Source: Sphingobacteriales bacterium UTBCD1 (GTDB lineage Bacteria; Bacteroidota; Bacteroidia; Chitinophagales; Chitinophagaceae). From it: a stretch of DNA of 64,000 nucleotides. Numbering within the stretch: position 1 is the stretch's first letter; each line of letters starts with the position of its first letter. The notes below the pieces were generated by a model. That model saw nothing but the letters and a program-made list of their open reading frames with translations, searched no databases and was not told the DNA's origin. Shown here piece after piece: positions 45,562 to 54,841 of the stretch. The stretch spans positions 22,606-86,605 of the forward strand of contig MWTC01000004.1 of assembly GCA_002066995.1 (NCBI GenBank). The letters are read 5' to 3'. The translations under genes and the position numbers were made by a program.

Positions 45562-46824
45562 TCAGGCTAATTGCTCCCTGACCGCAATCCTGTTTTTTTT
45601 CAATGCAGGTTTCTTTTTCAGCTTTAATCTTTTCTTTAGTTTGTTCAGCCAGATTAAAGTTCCGGTAACCGGAAGACTGGTGGCGATCAGGCAGGAGAGA
45701 AAATAAATTATTTTGGAAAACATTCCGTAAGCAGTACCTACATGTATTGCTTTGATTGATCCGTAAATTCTTTCATTAAATGGTTTTTCTCTGAAAATTT
45801 CTGACTTTAATATTTTACCACTGTATTGGTCTATCGTTAATCGGTCGGAAGCAGCAGGTGCGAAAAAACCGGTTCTGGATTTTGATACTGTCACTGTAGC
45901 TACAGGATCGGAAGGCAGTAAAATAGAATAGTTCCCGTCATAAGCCAATATTTTGTCAGCCGTTTTTATATGATCATCTATGATCAGAACCGGGGCGCTA
46001 AGTTTATTTTCAGGAATGGCGGACTGAACCGGTTTTTCTTTAGGAGCATCTTTGGATTTGTAAGTTCCCAAAGTTTTTTGCATCCCTGTACGATACCATC
46101 CAAAAGACCATTGCGGGCCGGTAAGACCCATCATCAATAAGAAGAACAAAGCGTAAAAGGCGAGCGTGTTGTGCAAATCGTGATTCGTTCTTTTCCAACC
46201 CGCATTCCATTTTATTTTCAAACCTTGTTTCCAGGCTTTTATTCTTTGCGGAAACCAGATGATAAGTCCGGTGATACATCCTAATGTAAAGATTATAGTA
46301 GCGATACCGGTGATCATACTTCCCAGTTCCCTGTTTGTAATAGTATTAAAAATGGGTTTTTTGATTTTATCGAGTAATAACCAGCGATGAAGGCTAAACA
46401 CTGTACCCAAGAACTCACGTCCCCGGTTTTTATCTTTTGTAGTACCGGTAATGACTCCTGTATAAGGATCTAAAAAGTAACCAATGCTACCCCGTTTATC
46501 ATCGCTTTTCATTGTTACATTAAACTGATAGGTTCGGTCCGGTGCGGCAGGAACAGACAAACTACTGATCTTCCCCCCGCTGGCAGCCTCCACTTTTTTA
46601 ATCAGAGAATCAACCGGAAGCCTGATACTCCCGGGCGAATAGCTCACCCGGTACAACTGCGGAGACGCTTTTTCGGTTATCTCAGTATTAAATACATATA
46701 TAGTACCACTAAGGCAAATGACAAGAACGATCAGGCCGCTTGTGAGTCCCAGCCACAGATGAGCATTCATAAAAATTTTTCTTGTTCTTTGCCACCAGGT
46801 TTTTTGTATTGTTGCCTTTGACAT
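45562..46824 (-). CDS. PepSY-associated transmembrane protein (PiuB-like)
   Basis: A 420-residue inner-membrane protein with four transmembrane helices and a large periplasmic part. Seen landmarks: an N-terminal helix with a conserved His (NAHLWLGLTSGLIVLVICLSG), a PepSY segment (YFLDPYTGVITGTTKD), EFLGTVFSLHRWLLLD at a second helix and NDLHNTLAFYALFFLLMMGLTG... as helix three (histidines typical of heme or electron transfer in this family). Family members occur with siderophore receptors and may reduce ferric iron complexes. No receptor gene is adjacent here. Confidence 0.85.
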   Translation of the reverse strand: MSKATIQKTWWQRTRKIFMNAHLWLGLTSGLIVLVICLSGTIYVFNTEITEKASPQLYRVSYSPGSIRLPVDSLIKKVEAASGGKISSLSVPAAPDRTYQFNVTMKSDDKRGSIGYFLDPYTGVITGTTKDKNRGREFLGTVFSLHRWLLLDKIKKPIFNTITNRELGSMITGIATIIFTLGCITGLIIWFPQRIKAWKQGLKIKWNAGWKRTNHDLHNTLAFYALFFLLMMGLTGPQWSFGWYRTGMQKTLGTYKSKDAPKEKPVQSAIPENKLSAPVLIIDDHIKTADKILAYDGNYSILLPSDPVATVTVSKSRTGFFAPAASDRLTIDQYSGKILKSEIFREKPFNERIYGSIKAIHVGTAYGMFSKIIYFLSCLIATSLPVTGTLIWLNKLKKRLKLKKKPALKKNRIAVREQLA

Positions 46825-47241
46825 AATTTTTTATTTAATTAGTAATAATTTTTTAAAGGAATATTCTTTTTAGAGGTATTTTTCTATTTATGAAAGCCGT
46901 TTACAGTAAAACAATCGGATTTTTCAGGAATTAAGTTTATTTTTTTTAAGGGTGACCATTTTGAAATCCTCCACCAATAAAAATTGTTTGTATTTTTTTC
47001 TTTACCGTGTAAAACAACAACCCGTAAATTTTCTAACCTTACTGTTACAGGAAAATATATTTACGCAATACGAAAACAATGAAGTACCTCTGAAACACAA
47101 CATACGGGTATTTGAAGGTGTTTATTTATCCAGGTACCATTATTGAAAACAGGAAATGTCTGGGGAAGAATCTACCGGTGCAGTACTGAAACCATAGCGG
47201 GCATGATTATACCATGGAATTGTTGTTGAAATTTATGCGAT
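46825..47241. other. Intergenic, nothing recognised
   Basis: About 415 AT-rich bases between two minus-strand genes. A 64-codon plus-strand frame at 46952 has no family signs, ribosome-site or codon bias that convinces me, and I leave it out. The upstream edge should hold the PepSY gene promoter. Confidence 0.3.
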
Positions 47242-48270
47242 TCAATCTCTTTTATAAAAGCTTTGTTCCCCGGCATCCATCACCGGGGCAAGATGTAATA
47301 TTTTTTCTGCAAAACTGTCAATTTTTTGTTCCACGCCCTTCACATCATTTGATTTAATGAATGAACCGATCACATGGTTACCTGCATCAGGTATAGCAGC
47401 TTCTTCTTTCAGACTGCCCGGAGTTCCCAGTTGGGCAAACATTCTTTTCATGGCGCTGACTTTTACTACGGGGTCCTGGTGATTTTCATCTTTGTAATAG
47501 TACAACAGTAATACCGGTACCGTTACTTTTCTGAAAGTGGATTCTTTCATAGTGTCTTCCAACAGTTCTTCTAACTGCACCAGTGATCTGGTAGAATAGG
47601 TCTGATACCAGTATTGTTTATACAAAGCAGATGTATCTTTCCCGTGTATATGTTTGCCTTTTATTAATTCTGCGATTTGAAGCCCCCAATGGTTATTAAG
47701 TATCCAGGCAAAGTCATCATTGATGGCAATGTTGGGAGAAAGCATAATAAGTGCTGCAATATCGGGATACTCTGATGCAAGCTTCAGGGAAAGTGTGCCT
47801 CCTGTGGATGTGGACATGAGGATTACTTTTTTCCCCAGCCTCCTTCCTATAGCATAAGCTTCTTTGGCCGAATTCCATAAACGGTCTGCAGAAAAATTTG
47901 CAAGAGGTTCTGTCGTATCTATTCCATGGTCTGCCAGTCGTGACAGGAACAGGTTACACCCGAATTTTTTTGCGAAATCAATGTGAACGGGATTACCTTC
48001 CTCCTGGCTGGCAGAAAATCCGTGCAGGTAAACGACTGAATATTCCGTTTGATCTTTCAGAGAATCATTGGCCCAAATAATCCTTGCTTCATTATCCTGC
48101 TTGAGATGATGTAATGATTCCTGGGATTGAATGTATTGTTCTAATGCCTTTGCATCCGCAGGAACAGCCGGTAGGTCTTTTAAAAATTTCGGGGCAGAAG
48201 GCTGCGGACCAAGGAAATTAATGATGATCAGCAAAATCAGAAGCCATCCGAAAATTTTAAGGAATTTCAT
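47242..48270 (-). CDS. Alpha/beta hydrolase, membrane-anchored
   Basis: A 342-residue serine hydrolase with an N-terminal helix (KFLKIFGWLLILLIIINF) that anchors or exports it. The core carries an oxyanion-side VVYLHGFSASQEEGNP, nucleophile Ser near residue 151 in LMSTSTGGTLSLKLA, an acid in ENHQDPVVKVS (near 270) and the His near 298 in DAGNHVIGS. The substrate is unknown; lipase/esterase-like activity is the default. ATG at 48270 is chosen; an earlier in-frame ATG at 48279 adds only three residues. Confidence 0.85.
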   Translation of the reverse strand: MKFLKIFGWLLILLIIINFLGPQPSAPKFLKDLPAVPADAKALEQYIQSQESLHHLKQDNEARIIWANDSLKDQTEYSVVYLHGFSASQEEGNPVHIDFAKKFGCNLFLSRLADHGIDTTEPLANFSADRLWNSAKEAYAIGRRLGKKVILMSTSTGGTLSLKLASEYPDIAALIMLSPNIAINDDFAWILNNHWGLQIAELIKGKHIHGKDTSALYKQYWYQTYSTRSLVQLEELLEDTMKESTFRKVTVPVLLLYYYKDENHQDPVVKVSAMKRMFAQLGTPGSLKEEAAIPDAGNHVIGSFIKSNDVKGVEQKIDSFAEKILHLAPVMDAGEQSFYKRD

Positions 48271-48384
48271 AAAGAGCATTTCTCAATAAATCTACAAAGT
48301 CTTAAGCAAAGGTCTGTTATCTTAACGCTATGTTTATTGATCCCGGAACTGGATTTCTTTTAATGTTGAAAAGCCAATATTTCA

Positions 48385-48416
48385 TTTGTCCTCCCCGCAA
48401 TTTTGTCGTAACTTTG
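48385..48416 (+). promoter_or_regulatory. typA promoter
   Basis: TTTG (48385-48388), 20 bases, then TAACTTTG (48409-48416): an ideal Bacteroidota sigma-A-type promoter. The ATG is 102 bases further, giving a leader of about 95 bases. Confidence 0.75.
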
Positions 48417-48517
48417 CGCCTCTTTTTTTAATTTAAAAGATCACCTCTGTAACTGCAGAACAAAGAAGGAGACAGATCCGGAAGATTGATTTTTTTACAT
48501 TTAACTTTTAAATTTTT

Positions 48518-50329
48518 ATGGATATAAGAAATATAGCGATCATAGCACACGTTGACCACGGAAAAACCACTTTGGTGGACAAGATCCTGCGTGCTACAAA
48601 GGTTTTTCGTGACAACCAGGAAACAGGTGAGTTGATCATGGATAGCAACGACCTGGAAAGGGAGAGAGGGATTACTATTTTTTCAAAGAATGCAGCAGTA
48701 ACCTACAAAGATGTCAAGATAAATGTTATTGATACTCCGGGCCACGCCGATTTTGGCGGGGAAGTAGAACGTGTACTGAAAATGGCTGATGGTGTTTTGC
48801 TATTGGTGGATGCTTTTGAAGGGCCGATGCCGCAGACTCGTTTTGTTTTGGAAAAAGCGTTGCATCTGAATCTGCGCCCCATCGTAGTGATCAATAAAGT
48901 GGACAAACCCAATTGCCGTCCTGAAGAAGTGCATGATTCTGTTTTTGATCTGTTCTTCAACCTTGGTGCAACAGAAGAGCAACTGAACTTTCCTGTTTTT
49001 TACGGAAGCGGTAAGAACGGGTGGTTTAATGATTCACTGACAAAAACAGATAATATCAACCCCCTGCTGGATGGTATTTTAAAATATGTTCCTGCCCCGA
49101 AAGTGAAAGAAGGAACTTTGCAATTGCAGATCACCTCTTTAGATTATTCATCCTTTTTGGGGCGCATTGCAATTGGCAAGGTAAACAGGGGGGTGATCAA
49201 AGAAAATCAGCAGGTATCATTGGTGCAGGCGGATGGCGCTGTAAAAAAATTAAAAGTAAAAGAGCTTTATGTTTTTGAAGGCCTGGGTAAAAGAAAAATG
49301 AATGAAGTGATTGCTGGAGATATCTGTGCCGTTGTGGGAATAGAAGATTTTAATATCGGTGATACTATTGCAGATCCCGAAGAACCCGAAGCGCTGCCGG
49401 TAATCAGTGTGGATGAGCCGACCATGAGCATGCAGTTCGGTATTAACAATTCCCCGTTCTTTGGCAAGGATGGTAAATTTGTAACCTCCCGTCATATCCG
49501 TGACCGGTTAATGAAAGAAACGGAAAAAAATCTTGCATTAAAGGTTGAAGATTCTGAGAGTGCTGATAGTTTTTTGGTTTATGGAAGAGGTATTTTGCAT
49601 CTCGGGATTCTCATTGAAACAATGCGTCGGGAAGGATATGAGCTGACTGTGGGGCAGCCACAGGTAATTACCAAAGAAATCAACGGAAAGAAATGCGAAC
49701 CGTATGAAGTACTGGTAGTGGATGTGCCACAGGAATATGCTTCTAAAGTGATTGATCTGGTAACAAGACGAAAAGGTGAAATGCTGGTGATGGAGACCAA
49801 AGGCGATATGCAGCATCTCGAATTTGAGATTCCTTCAAGGGGATTAACGGGACTGCGTACCCAGATGCTTACTAATACAGCAGGAGAAGCGGTGATGCAC
49901 CACCGGTTCAGCGAATTTAAACCATGGAAAGGATTGATACCAGGCAGGACCAACGGGGTAATGATCGCTAAAGAACAAGGTACTACTACAGCTTATTCAC
50001 TTGATAAACTACAGGACAGGGGATTCTTTTTTGTAGATCCGGGTGAAGATGTTTACAGGGGAATGATCATCGGAGAACACAGCAAGCCCGGCGATCTGGT
50101 GGTGAATCCTAACGAGGGAAAAAAACTTACCAATATGAGGGCCAGCGGCAGCGATGCGGCTACCAATATTGCACCCAAACGGCTGATGACGCTGGAAGAA
50201 TGCATGGAATACATTCAGCAGGACGAGTGCATTGAAGTGACTCCAAAATTCATCCGTATGAGAAAAGTGATACTGGATGAAGATGAAAGAAAGAAACAGG
50301 CCAAGCGGCTCAGTACCGAAGCAGTATAA
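48518..50329 (+). CDS. typA: TypA/BipA translational GTPase
   Basis: A 603-residue ribosome-binding GTPase that helps late large-subunit assembly, especially in cold or stress. G1 AHVDHGKTT (10-18), switch [20 protein letters not shown]3 [10 protein letters not shown] (about 75), G4 NKVD (about 127), then EF-G-like domains III and V ([20 protein letters not shown]) and the BipA-specific C-terminal domain ([56 protein letters not shown]). Length and ending are typical. It is a single-gene unit with a long leader. Confidence 0.96.
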   Translation: MDIRNIAIIAHVDHGKTTLVDKILRATKVFRDNQETGELIMDSNDLERERGITIFSKNAAVTYKDVKINVIDTPGHADFGGEVERVLKMADGVLLLVDAFEGPMPQTRFVLEKALHLNLRPIVVINKVDKPNCRPEEVHDSVFDLFFNLGATEEQLNFPVFYGSGKNGWFNDSLTKTDNINPLLDGILKYVPAPKVKEGTLQLQITSLDYSSFLGRIAIGKVNRGVIKENQQVSLVQADGAVKKLKVKELYVFEGLGKRKMNEVIAGDICAVVGIEDFNIGDTIADPEEPEALPVISVDEPTMSMQFGINNSPFFGKDGKFVTSRHIRDRLMKETEKNLALKVEDSESADSFLVYGRGILHLGILIETMRREGYELTVGQPQVITKEINGKKCEPYEVLVVDVPQEYASKVIDLVTRRKGEMLVMETKGDMQHLEFEIPSRGLTGLRTQMLTNTAGEAVMHHRFSEFKPWKGLIPGRTNGVMIAKEQGTTTAYSLDKLQDRGFFFVDPGEDVYRGMIIGEHSKPGDLVVNPNEGKKLTNMRASGSDAATNIAPKRLMTLEECMEYIQQDECIEVTPKFIRMRKVILDEDERKKQAKRLSTEAV

Positions 50330-50353
50330 TTAGCAAATTATGATATAGACGTT

Positions 50354-50968
50354 TTAAATGATCCCCAGCTTTGCTGCTTTTCCAATAAGTATCGCCGTAT
50401 TTTTTGCATCCAATTTTTCCAGCAGGCTTTTACGGTGAGTGTTTACTGTGGGTACGCTGATAAATAATTTCCCGGCAATTTCATTATTGGTTAATCCATC
50501 GGCAATTAATAAAAGTACTTCTTTTTCTCTACGGGAAATGGGAGGCATTTTATCTTCTTTGTCTCTTAAAGAAAGATTGGCTTCATGGCTTAAAAAAGTT
50601 TTTCCCTGTTGTACAGCAGCAATGGCTTCCAGCAATTCTTCTTTGTCGGCATTTTTCAATACATAACCCGAGGCGCCATTGTCTATCATGTTTCGTATGA
50701 TTGCCTGCTGATTGAAAGTGCTTAATCCCAGTACAAATACCGAAGGATATTTTTGTCTGACTTCCTTGCACAAATCTATCCCACTCATATCAGGCAGGTT
50801 AATGTCCATTAAAATAATATCCGACTGTTGGTTTTTCAAAAAACCGAGACAGGATGCTGCATTGGTAGCATGGCCCATCCATTCAATGCCTTTTTCATTT
50901 TGTAATAATGAGCGGATGCCTTCTATTACCATGTAATGATCGTCAACGATGAATATGCTTGTTTTCAT
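50354..50968 (-). CDS. NarL/LuxR-type response regulator
   Basis: A 204-residue two-component regulator. Receiver domain 1-120 with acidic pair VDDH (8-11), phospho-acceptor Asp55 in IILMDINLPDMSG and the KNADKEELLEAI Lys. C-terminal LuxR-type helix-turn-helix about 140-195 (PISRREKEVLLLIADGLTNN ... VPTVNTHRKSLLEKLDAKN). It is separated from its likely partner histidine kinase by about 330 bases of repeat and duplicated DNA. It is a good candidate for the activator of the promoter box shared by the downstream genes (see findings), but that link is inference. Confidence 0.92.
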   Translation of the reverse strand: MKTSIFIVDDHYMVIEGIRSLLQNEKGIEWMGHATNAASCLGFLKNQQSDIILMDINLPDMSGIDLCKEVRQKYPSVFVLGLSTFNQQAIIRNMIDNGASGYVLKNADKEELLEAIAAVQQGKTFLSHEANLSLRDKEDKMPPISRREKEVLLLIADGLTNNEIAGKLFISVPTVNTHRKSLLEKLDAKNTAILIGKAAKLGII

Positions 50969-50995
50969 TTTTTTAGACACAAATTATTTTTTTGG

Positions 50996-51302
50996 ACACA
51001 GAAGCAATTTAAAGCCACAGATGCACAGATAAAAAAGTTGATAAATATTTAATTCTGATATAAACACTTCAAATTCCATCTGTGCATCTGTGGCATCATC
51101 TCAAACATTTATTTCAATCAACACCGAAGTGCCTTTGCCCTCGCCACTCTGCACATCAATTTTTCCTTTCAAAAAAAGGGTATTATACGATACCACAAAT
51201 TTTGTTTGCCACAGAAGCAATTTAAAGCCACGGATGCACAGATAGAAAAAGGGAAAAGCCCACATATACTTCAAATTCCATCTGTGCATTTGTGGCATCA
51301 TC
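50996..51302. repeat. R1 hairpin repeats with a duplicated kinase 3' end
   Basis: Two R1 hairpins: arms at 51014-51030 / 51078-51094 and 51227-51243 / 51280-51296. Each is preceded by ACAGAAGCAATTTAAAG and followed by the same bases as the 3' end of the kinase gene, so 50996-51179 is an imperfect copy of 51209-51380. The copied coding part (51101-51180) would encode only the last kinase residues (KGKIDVQSGEGKGTSVLIEI) and is a truncated non-functional remnant. Confidence 0.85.
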
Positions 51303-53249
51303 TCAAACATTTATTTCAATCAACACCGAAGTGCCTTTGCCCTCGCCACTCTGCACATCAATTTTCCCTTTCAAAAAATCAACCCGGTTTTGAATATTGC
51401 TCCAGCCAATGCCATTTGCATTTTTTAATGTGGCAATATCAAATCCTTTGCCGTCGTCTTCTACTGTAACCGATAAAAGTTTTTCTGCTTTTGCATACTG
51501 CGCCTGTACCAATAAATTTTTAGCTGCCGCATGTTTAATCGTATTGTTTACCAGCTCCTGCACAATGCGGTAAATGGTTACTGCAGTAGTTTGTTCAATT
51601 TCAGTTTCATTCAACCCCATGGAATGATAACTGGTGTGTATGACGCCGCTTCTGTCTATTTCATTACAATACTCTTTTAGAGCAGTATCCAATCCATATT
51701 TCACCAACACTTCGGGCATCATATTATGTGCCACCCTGCGCATTTCTTTGATGGAGCTGTCCAGCATATCTATGCTGCGTTCAAAAGCCTGTGCGTTGTC
51801 AGGCGTCATGATTAAATTGCCTTTCATATTGCTTAATGAAAATTTAATGCCACTGAGCATGCCACCCAATCCATCGTGCAAATCTTTGGCAAGGCGGGTG
51901 CGTTCCTGTTCTTCTCCTTTTAGAACAGCCTCCGTAGCGGTGAGTTGTTTTTCTGTTTCCAATTCATCTATCCTTGCCTGTTGAAGTTTTTGGCGGTTTT
52001 TGTAGTTGCGATAACTTAATAGTGAAATTAAAAGTAAAGCAACGGCGCTGCCGGCAAGTATATAGTTAAGTGTATTTTTTTGACGGAGTTGTGCTTTTTG
52101 TAGTTGGATTTGTGATTCTTTTTTTTGTGTTTCAAATTTTTTTTCCAAAAGCAGCGTTTTGTTTTGAACCTCCTCGCCTGTCAATATATTTTCAATGCTC
52201 TTTGTACTATCCAAATACCTTTCTGCTCCTACAATATCGTGCATGGCAAATAGAATGCTGGACATTAATTTAAATCCTTCCACTTTATCTGCCTTCATAT
52301 CCAGGCTGTCAGCAATTTTTAAAGAAGCAGATATGTATTCTTTTGCTTTTGCAAAATCCTTTTGTAACAGATACAGGAAAGCCAATCCTCTCCCTGCCGC
52401 TACTTCGCCATTTGCCTCGCCTATTTCCCTGCTCAATGCCATTGCATTTTCAAAGTTTGTCTGCATGCCTTTGGTATCATAGCGATGAAAATAGATATTT
52501 CCAATCCCAAGGAAGCAGGTAATCTCCATTAATTTGTGCCCGTTTTTTTTCCCAATCTCAAGCGCCTCGTTATAACAAACCAGGGCAGAGTCTGGATATC
52601 CGAGTGATTGGTAATTATTAGCCAGGTTTACCAATGCCTGCCCCAGTTCCAATTCATTTCCTGCTTTTCTAAAATATTGTGCCGCAGATTTACCATAGGC
52701 CACCCCTTTGGCAAACTGATACAGATTTAAATAAGTATTCTGCATCAGGTCATTCATCCGGGCTACATAATATTCATTATTTATTTTTTCAAAGTATTGC
52801 TTTGCGGTTTCATAATAAAAAACGGCACTATCATTCTGTCCTAAATAACTAAAATTATTACCGGTATTTGCCATCGCTTTTGCGGTGAGCAAATCATCTT
52901 TCAATGCTTTTGCTAATTCAATGGCTTGTTTATTCAGCAATAAAGCACTGTCATAGGCTCCTTTAGAATTTAGTATTGCAGTATAGTTTGCAGCAAATTT
53001 GATAATGCCTCTTTTATAATTGAGCCGTTTACTGAGGTTGCCGGCTTGTAAATAATAGATGCCGGCTTGATTGGGGTCATTATATTCAATTTCATTTCCA
53101 ATATCAATTAACAACAACACTTTTGCAGTATCTTCTTTGGCTACTGATAATTGTTTCAACAGGCTATCCTTCTTCAATTCGGATTGTGCCGTTGAGTTTA
53201 AGTGAGCAACAGACAATAAAGCCAGTAATACTATAAGTGGTTTTGTCAT
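51303..53249 (-). CDS. TPR-sensor histidine kinase (HisKA_3 type)
   Basis: A 648-residue membrane histidine kinase. Signal peptide (LIVLLALLSVAHLNSTAQ), then about six TPR repeats facing the periplasm (residues 60-370), one transmembrane helix (about 385-405, YILAGSAVALLLISLLSY), coiled coil, HisKA_3 dimerisation box with the phospho-His in RTRLAKDLHDGLGGMLSGIK (near 453), and a HATPase domain ending DDGKGFDIATLKNANGIGWS. It pairs with the NarL-type regulator downstream. The ATG at 53249 (MTKPLIVLL) starts the signal peptide; the earlier in-frame ATGs are weaker. Its last 25 codons are duplicated beyond the stop. Confidence 0.9.
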   Translation of the reverse strand: MTKPLIVLLALLSVAHLNSTAQSELKKDSLLKQLSVAKEDTAKVLLLIDIGNEIEYNDPNQAGIYYLQAGNLSKRLNYKRGIIKFAANYTAILNSKGAYDSALLLNKQAIELAKALKDDLLTAKAMANTGNNFSYLGQNDSAVFYYETAKQYFEKINNEYYVARMNDLMQNTYLNLYQFAKGVAYGKSAAQYFRKAGNELELGQALVNLANNYQSLGYPDSALVCYNEALEIGKKNGHKLMEITCFLGIGNIYFHRYDTKGMQTNFENAMALSREIGEANGEVAAGRGLAFLYLLQKDFAKAKEYISASLKIADSLDMKADKVEGFKLMSSILFAMHDIVGAERYLDSTKSIENILTGEEVQNKTLLLEKKFETQKKESQIQLQKAQLRQKNTLNYILAGSAVALLLISLLSYRNYKNRQKLQQARIDELETEKQLTATEAVLKGEEQERTRLAKDLHDGLGGMLSGIKFSLSNMKGNLIMTPDNAQAFERSIDMLDSSIKEMRRVAHNMMPEVLVKYGLDTALKEYCNEIDRSGVIHTSYHSMGLNETEIEQTTAVTIYRIVQELVNNTIKHAAAKNLLVQAQYAKAEKLLSVTVEDDGKGFDIATLKNANGIGWSNIQNRVDFLKGKIDVQSGEGKGTSVLIEINV

Positions 53250-53305
53250 TTTACAATAGTTCATGCTACCAATGTACAAAAGAAAGGAATCATTGGGAAC
53301 GGGAT

Positions 53306-53323
53306 ATCATCTTTTTTAATGAT
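53306..53323. promoter_or_regulatory. Orphan copy of the regulon palindrome upstream of the kinase
   Basis: ATCATCTTTTTTAATGAT, identical to the box of the regulon promoters, lies 57 bases before the kinase ATG. On the plus strand the 22-base spacing leads to GTTTTGCC rather than TAnTTTTA, so it is not a complete copy of that promoter. It could be a relic, or an operator acting on the divergent kinase gene. Confidence 0.5.
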
Positions 53324-53350
53324 TTTTTCTTTGTGCTGAAACAGGGTTTT

Positions 53351-53524
53351 GCCACAGATGCACAGATGGTAGTAGACACCAAGGTTCACTAAGATTTTTT
53401 CTTTGTGCTGCTTCGTGTCTTTGTGCCTTAGTGGCAAGAAAATGATTTCGCCACGAAGACACCAAGGCACTATTCCGACAGCTATTGGGACACTAAGTTT
53501 TTTTTATATCTGTGCATCTGTGGC
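53351..53524. repeat. Composite R1[R2]R1 hairpin repeat
   Basis: R1 left arm (53351-53367), then R2 material (53375-53500) and the R1 right arm (53508-53524). The R2 part itself carries a P2 palindrome insert, TTCCGACAGCTATTGGGA (53473-53490). The R1 right arm ends eight bases before the promoter box at 53533. The same nesting order is seen at 63673-63987. Confidence 0.8.
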
Positions 53525-53532
53525 AAAAAAAA

Positions 53533-53580
53533 ATCATCTTTTTTAATGATTGACCGGTTGTGTACCCTGGTTTAGTTTTA
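53533..53580 (+). promoter_or_regulatory. Regulon promoter B (Hcp-like gene)
   Basis: ATCATCTTTTTTAATGAT (53533-53550), 22 bases, TAGTTTTA (53573-53580). The ATG follows 20 bases later. Same architecture as promoters C, D, E and F. Confidence 0.75.
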
Positions 53581-53600
53581 CCCCATAAATTATAAAACAA

Positions 53601-54224
53601 ATGAAAAAGATATCTCTCCTGTTATTTAGCGTATTTTTTGTTACCGGGCTTATGGCTCAGCAAAAAGACATTTATGGCAATTTCATCAAAAGCGATGGAA
53701 CGAAAATAAAAGGCACGTCTGTGGCAATAGGTTACGAAGGCCAGATAATCATTAGTAATTATACCGGCGGTTCAGATAATAGCGGCATTATAGAAATAGA
53801 AGTGCCTTCCGGTGCTTATGTGGCCGACTTTCGTAACCTGATGAACACACAAAACACAGTCAACGCAAATAAACAAGTGCCTGGAAAAAGTATAAACGCA
53901 ACTGTGAGACCAAATACAATAAATGCAGGAATCAATAAAAATCAGTTAGTTCAACAACCGGTGACGCTTATGGCTATTGATATAGCGGTTACTACGCCAT
54001 TCAAAGACCAGAAGAGTCATGCCATAAATAGTAAAATTATTTTACAGGATATTTCTGTGCAAAGTGTTACCGACAATGTATCAACGGGCAGTAGCAAAAT
54101 CAAACTCAAAGCCACCCGCATTGGATGGATATATTATACCTACGAACAAACCAGCAGAAAGCTCTCCGGTTCTTCCAAGTCGGGTTGGGATAATGCTGCC
54201 GGAAAAGCATGGACTGATTTTTAA
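53601..54224 (+). CDS. Exported Hcp-like tube-protein homologue
   Basis: A 207-residue protein with a signal peptide (LLLFSVFFVTGLMAQ). The mature N-terminus (KIKGTSVAIGYEGQIIISNY) and the C-terminus (LKATRIGWIYYTYEQTSRKL ... SGWDNAAGKAW) resemble Hcp1-family proteins of Bacteroidota, in which a beta-barrel starts K(I/V)KG(T/S)S and ends IxxxKIxWxYY. A central Asn/Val-rich insert (about 95-125) is unusual. Classical Hcp has no signal peptide, so a type VI tube role is unlikely; an exported relative of unknown use is more probable. It is the first unit of the palindrome regulon. Confidence 0.6.
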   Translation: MKKISLLLFSVFFVTGLMAQQKDIYGNFIKSDGTKIKGTSVAIGYEGQIIISNYTGGSDNSGIIEIEVPSGAYVADFRNLMNTQNTVNANKQVPGKSINATVRPNTINAGINKNQLVQQPVTLMAIDIAVTTPFKDQKSHAINSKIILQDISVQSVTDNVSTGSSKIKLKATRIGWIYYTYEQTSRKLSGSSKSGWDNAAGKAWTDF

Positions 54225-54231
54225 ATTGATT

Positions 54232-54317
54232 GCCACAGATGCACAGATATTAATACATAGCTGTACAAATGATTATTGGAATTGAATATTTCTTCAAGAT
54301 TATCTGTGCATCTGTGG
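54232..54317. repeat. R1 hairpin repeat after the Hcp-like gene
   Basis: Arms GCCACAGATGCACAGAT (54232-54248) and ATCTGTGCATCTGTGG (54302-54317) with a variable loop, starting eight bases after the stop and ending 16 bases before promoter C. It may end the upstream transcript. Confidence 0.8.
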
Positions 54318-54332
54318 TCATCTCTATTAAAA

Positions 54333-54380
54333 ATCACCTTTTTTAATGATTGCCCAAAATGGCCTCATCCTCTACTTTTA
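54333..54380 (+). promoter_or_regulatory. Regulon promoter C (three-gene unit)
   Basis: ATCACCTTTTTTAATGAT (54333-54350; one mismatch in the left half), 22 bases, TACTTTTA (54373-54380). The first ATG is 73 bases downstream, the longest leader of the set. Confidence 0.72.
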
Positions 54381-54452
54381 TCACATTGATTTTCGTAACA
54401 ATAGGGCTTGTTTACTTACATCATTTCCACAATTATTTTAAACAAACATTCA

Positions 54453-54824
54453 ATGAACACTACAAACAATCCGCAACAAGCCAACAACAGCGATAGTAAA
54501 AACATCGCTATCATCAGCTATCTTACACCAATAGGCTGGATAATAGCCTATGCAATGTATAGCAGCAATAAGTCTTCTCTTGCCATTTATCATCTGCGGC
54601 AAACATTGTTACTTATGATTGTCGCATTGGGCATTTATGCCATTCAAACCACGCTATTATTCGTTCCCCATATTGGCTGGATGGTTACAATACTTTCCAT
54701 GGTTTTGAACTTAAGCCTGCTGGTATTATGGGTGATAGGGTTGATAGCCGCTGTAAATGGAGAAGAAAAGCCGATTCCACTGGTTGGAGAAAAAGCACAG
54801 CAACTTTTCATAAAAATAAATTGA
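54453..54824 (+). CDS. DUF4870/Tic20-like small membrane protein
   Basis: A 123-residue protein: short Asn/Gln-rich N-terminus, then three to four transmembrane segments (IAIISYLTPIGWIIAYAMYS, TLLLMIVALGIYAIQTTLLF, LSLLVLWVIGLIAAVNG), the layout and YHLRQTL-type motif of DUF4870/Tic20-like proteins. The frame is open upstream to a TTG at 54408, but ATG 54453 fits better. It begins the unit of promoter C and is followed 17 bases later by the M48 peptidase gene. Confidence 0.72.
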   Translation: MNTTNNPQQANNSDSKNIAIISYLTPIGWIIAYAMYSSNKSSLAIYHLRQTLLLMIVALGIYAIQTTLLFVPHIGWMVTILSMVLNLSLLVLWVIGLIAAVNGEEKPIPLVGEKAQQLFIKIN

Positions 54825-54841
54825 TACAACCGGTAGTATTT

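Noticed and set aside
46952..47146. 64-codon plus-strand frame in the gap before the alpha/beta hydrolase gene
   Set aside because: No start context, no conserved pattern, lies in AT-rich DNA between two minus-strand genes.
53261..53470. Open frame reading CLRGEIIFLPLRHKDTKQHK and similar frames at 61635-61853, 62367-62588 and 63639-63989
   Set aside because: These are translations of R2/R1 repeat DNA, recurring with the repeats and without starts or family features.
53601..54224. A type VI secretion system suggested by the Hcp-like protein
   Set aside because: No sheath, ATPase, baseplate or membrane-complex genes are in the window, and the protein has a signal peptide.
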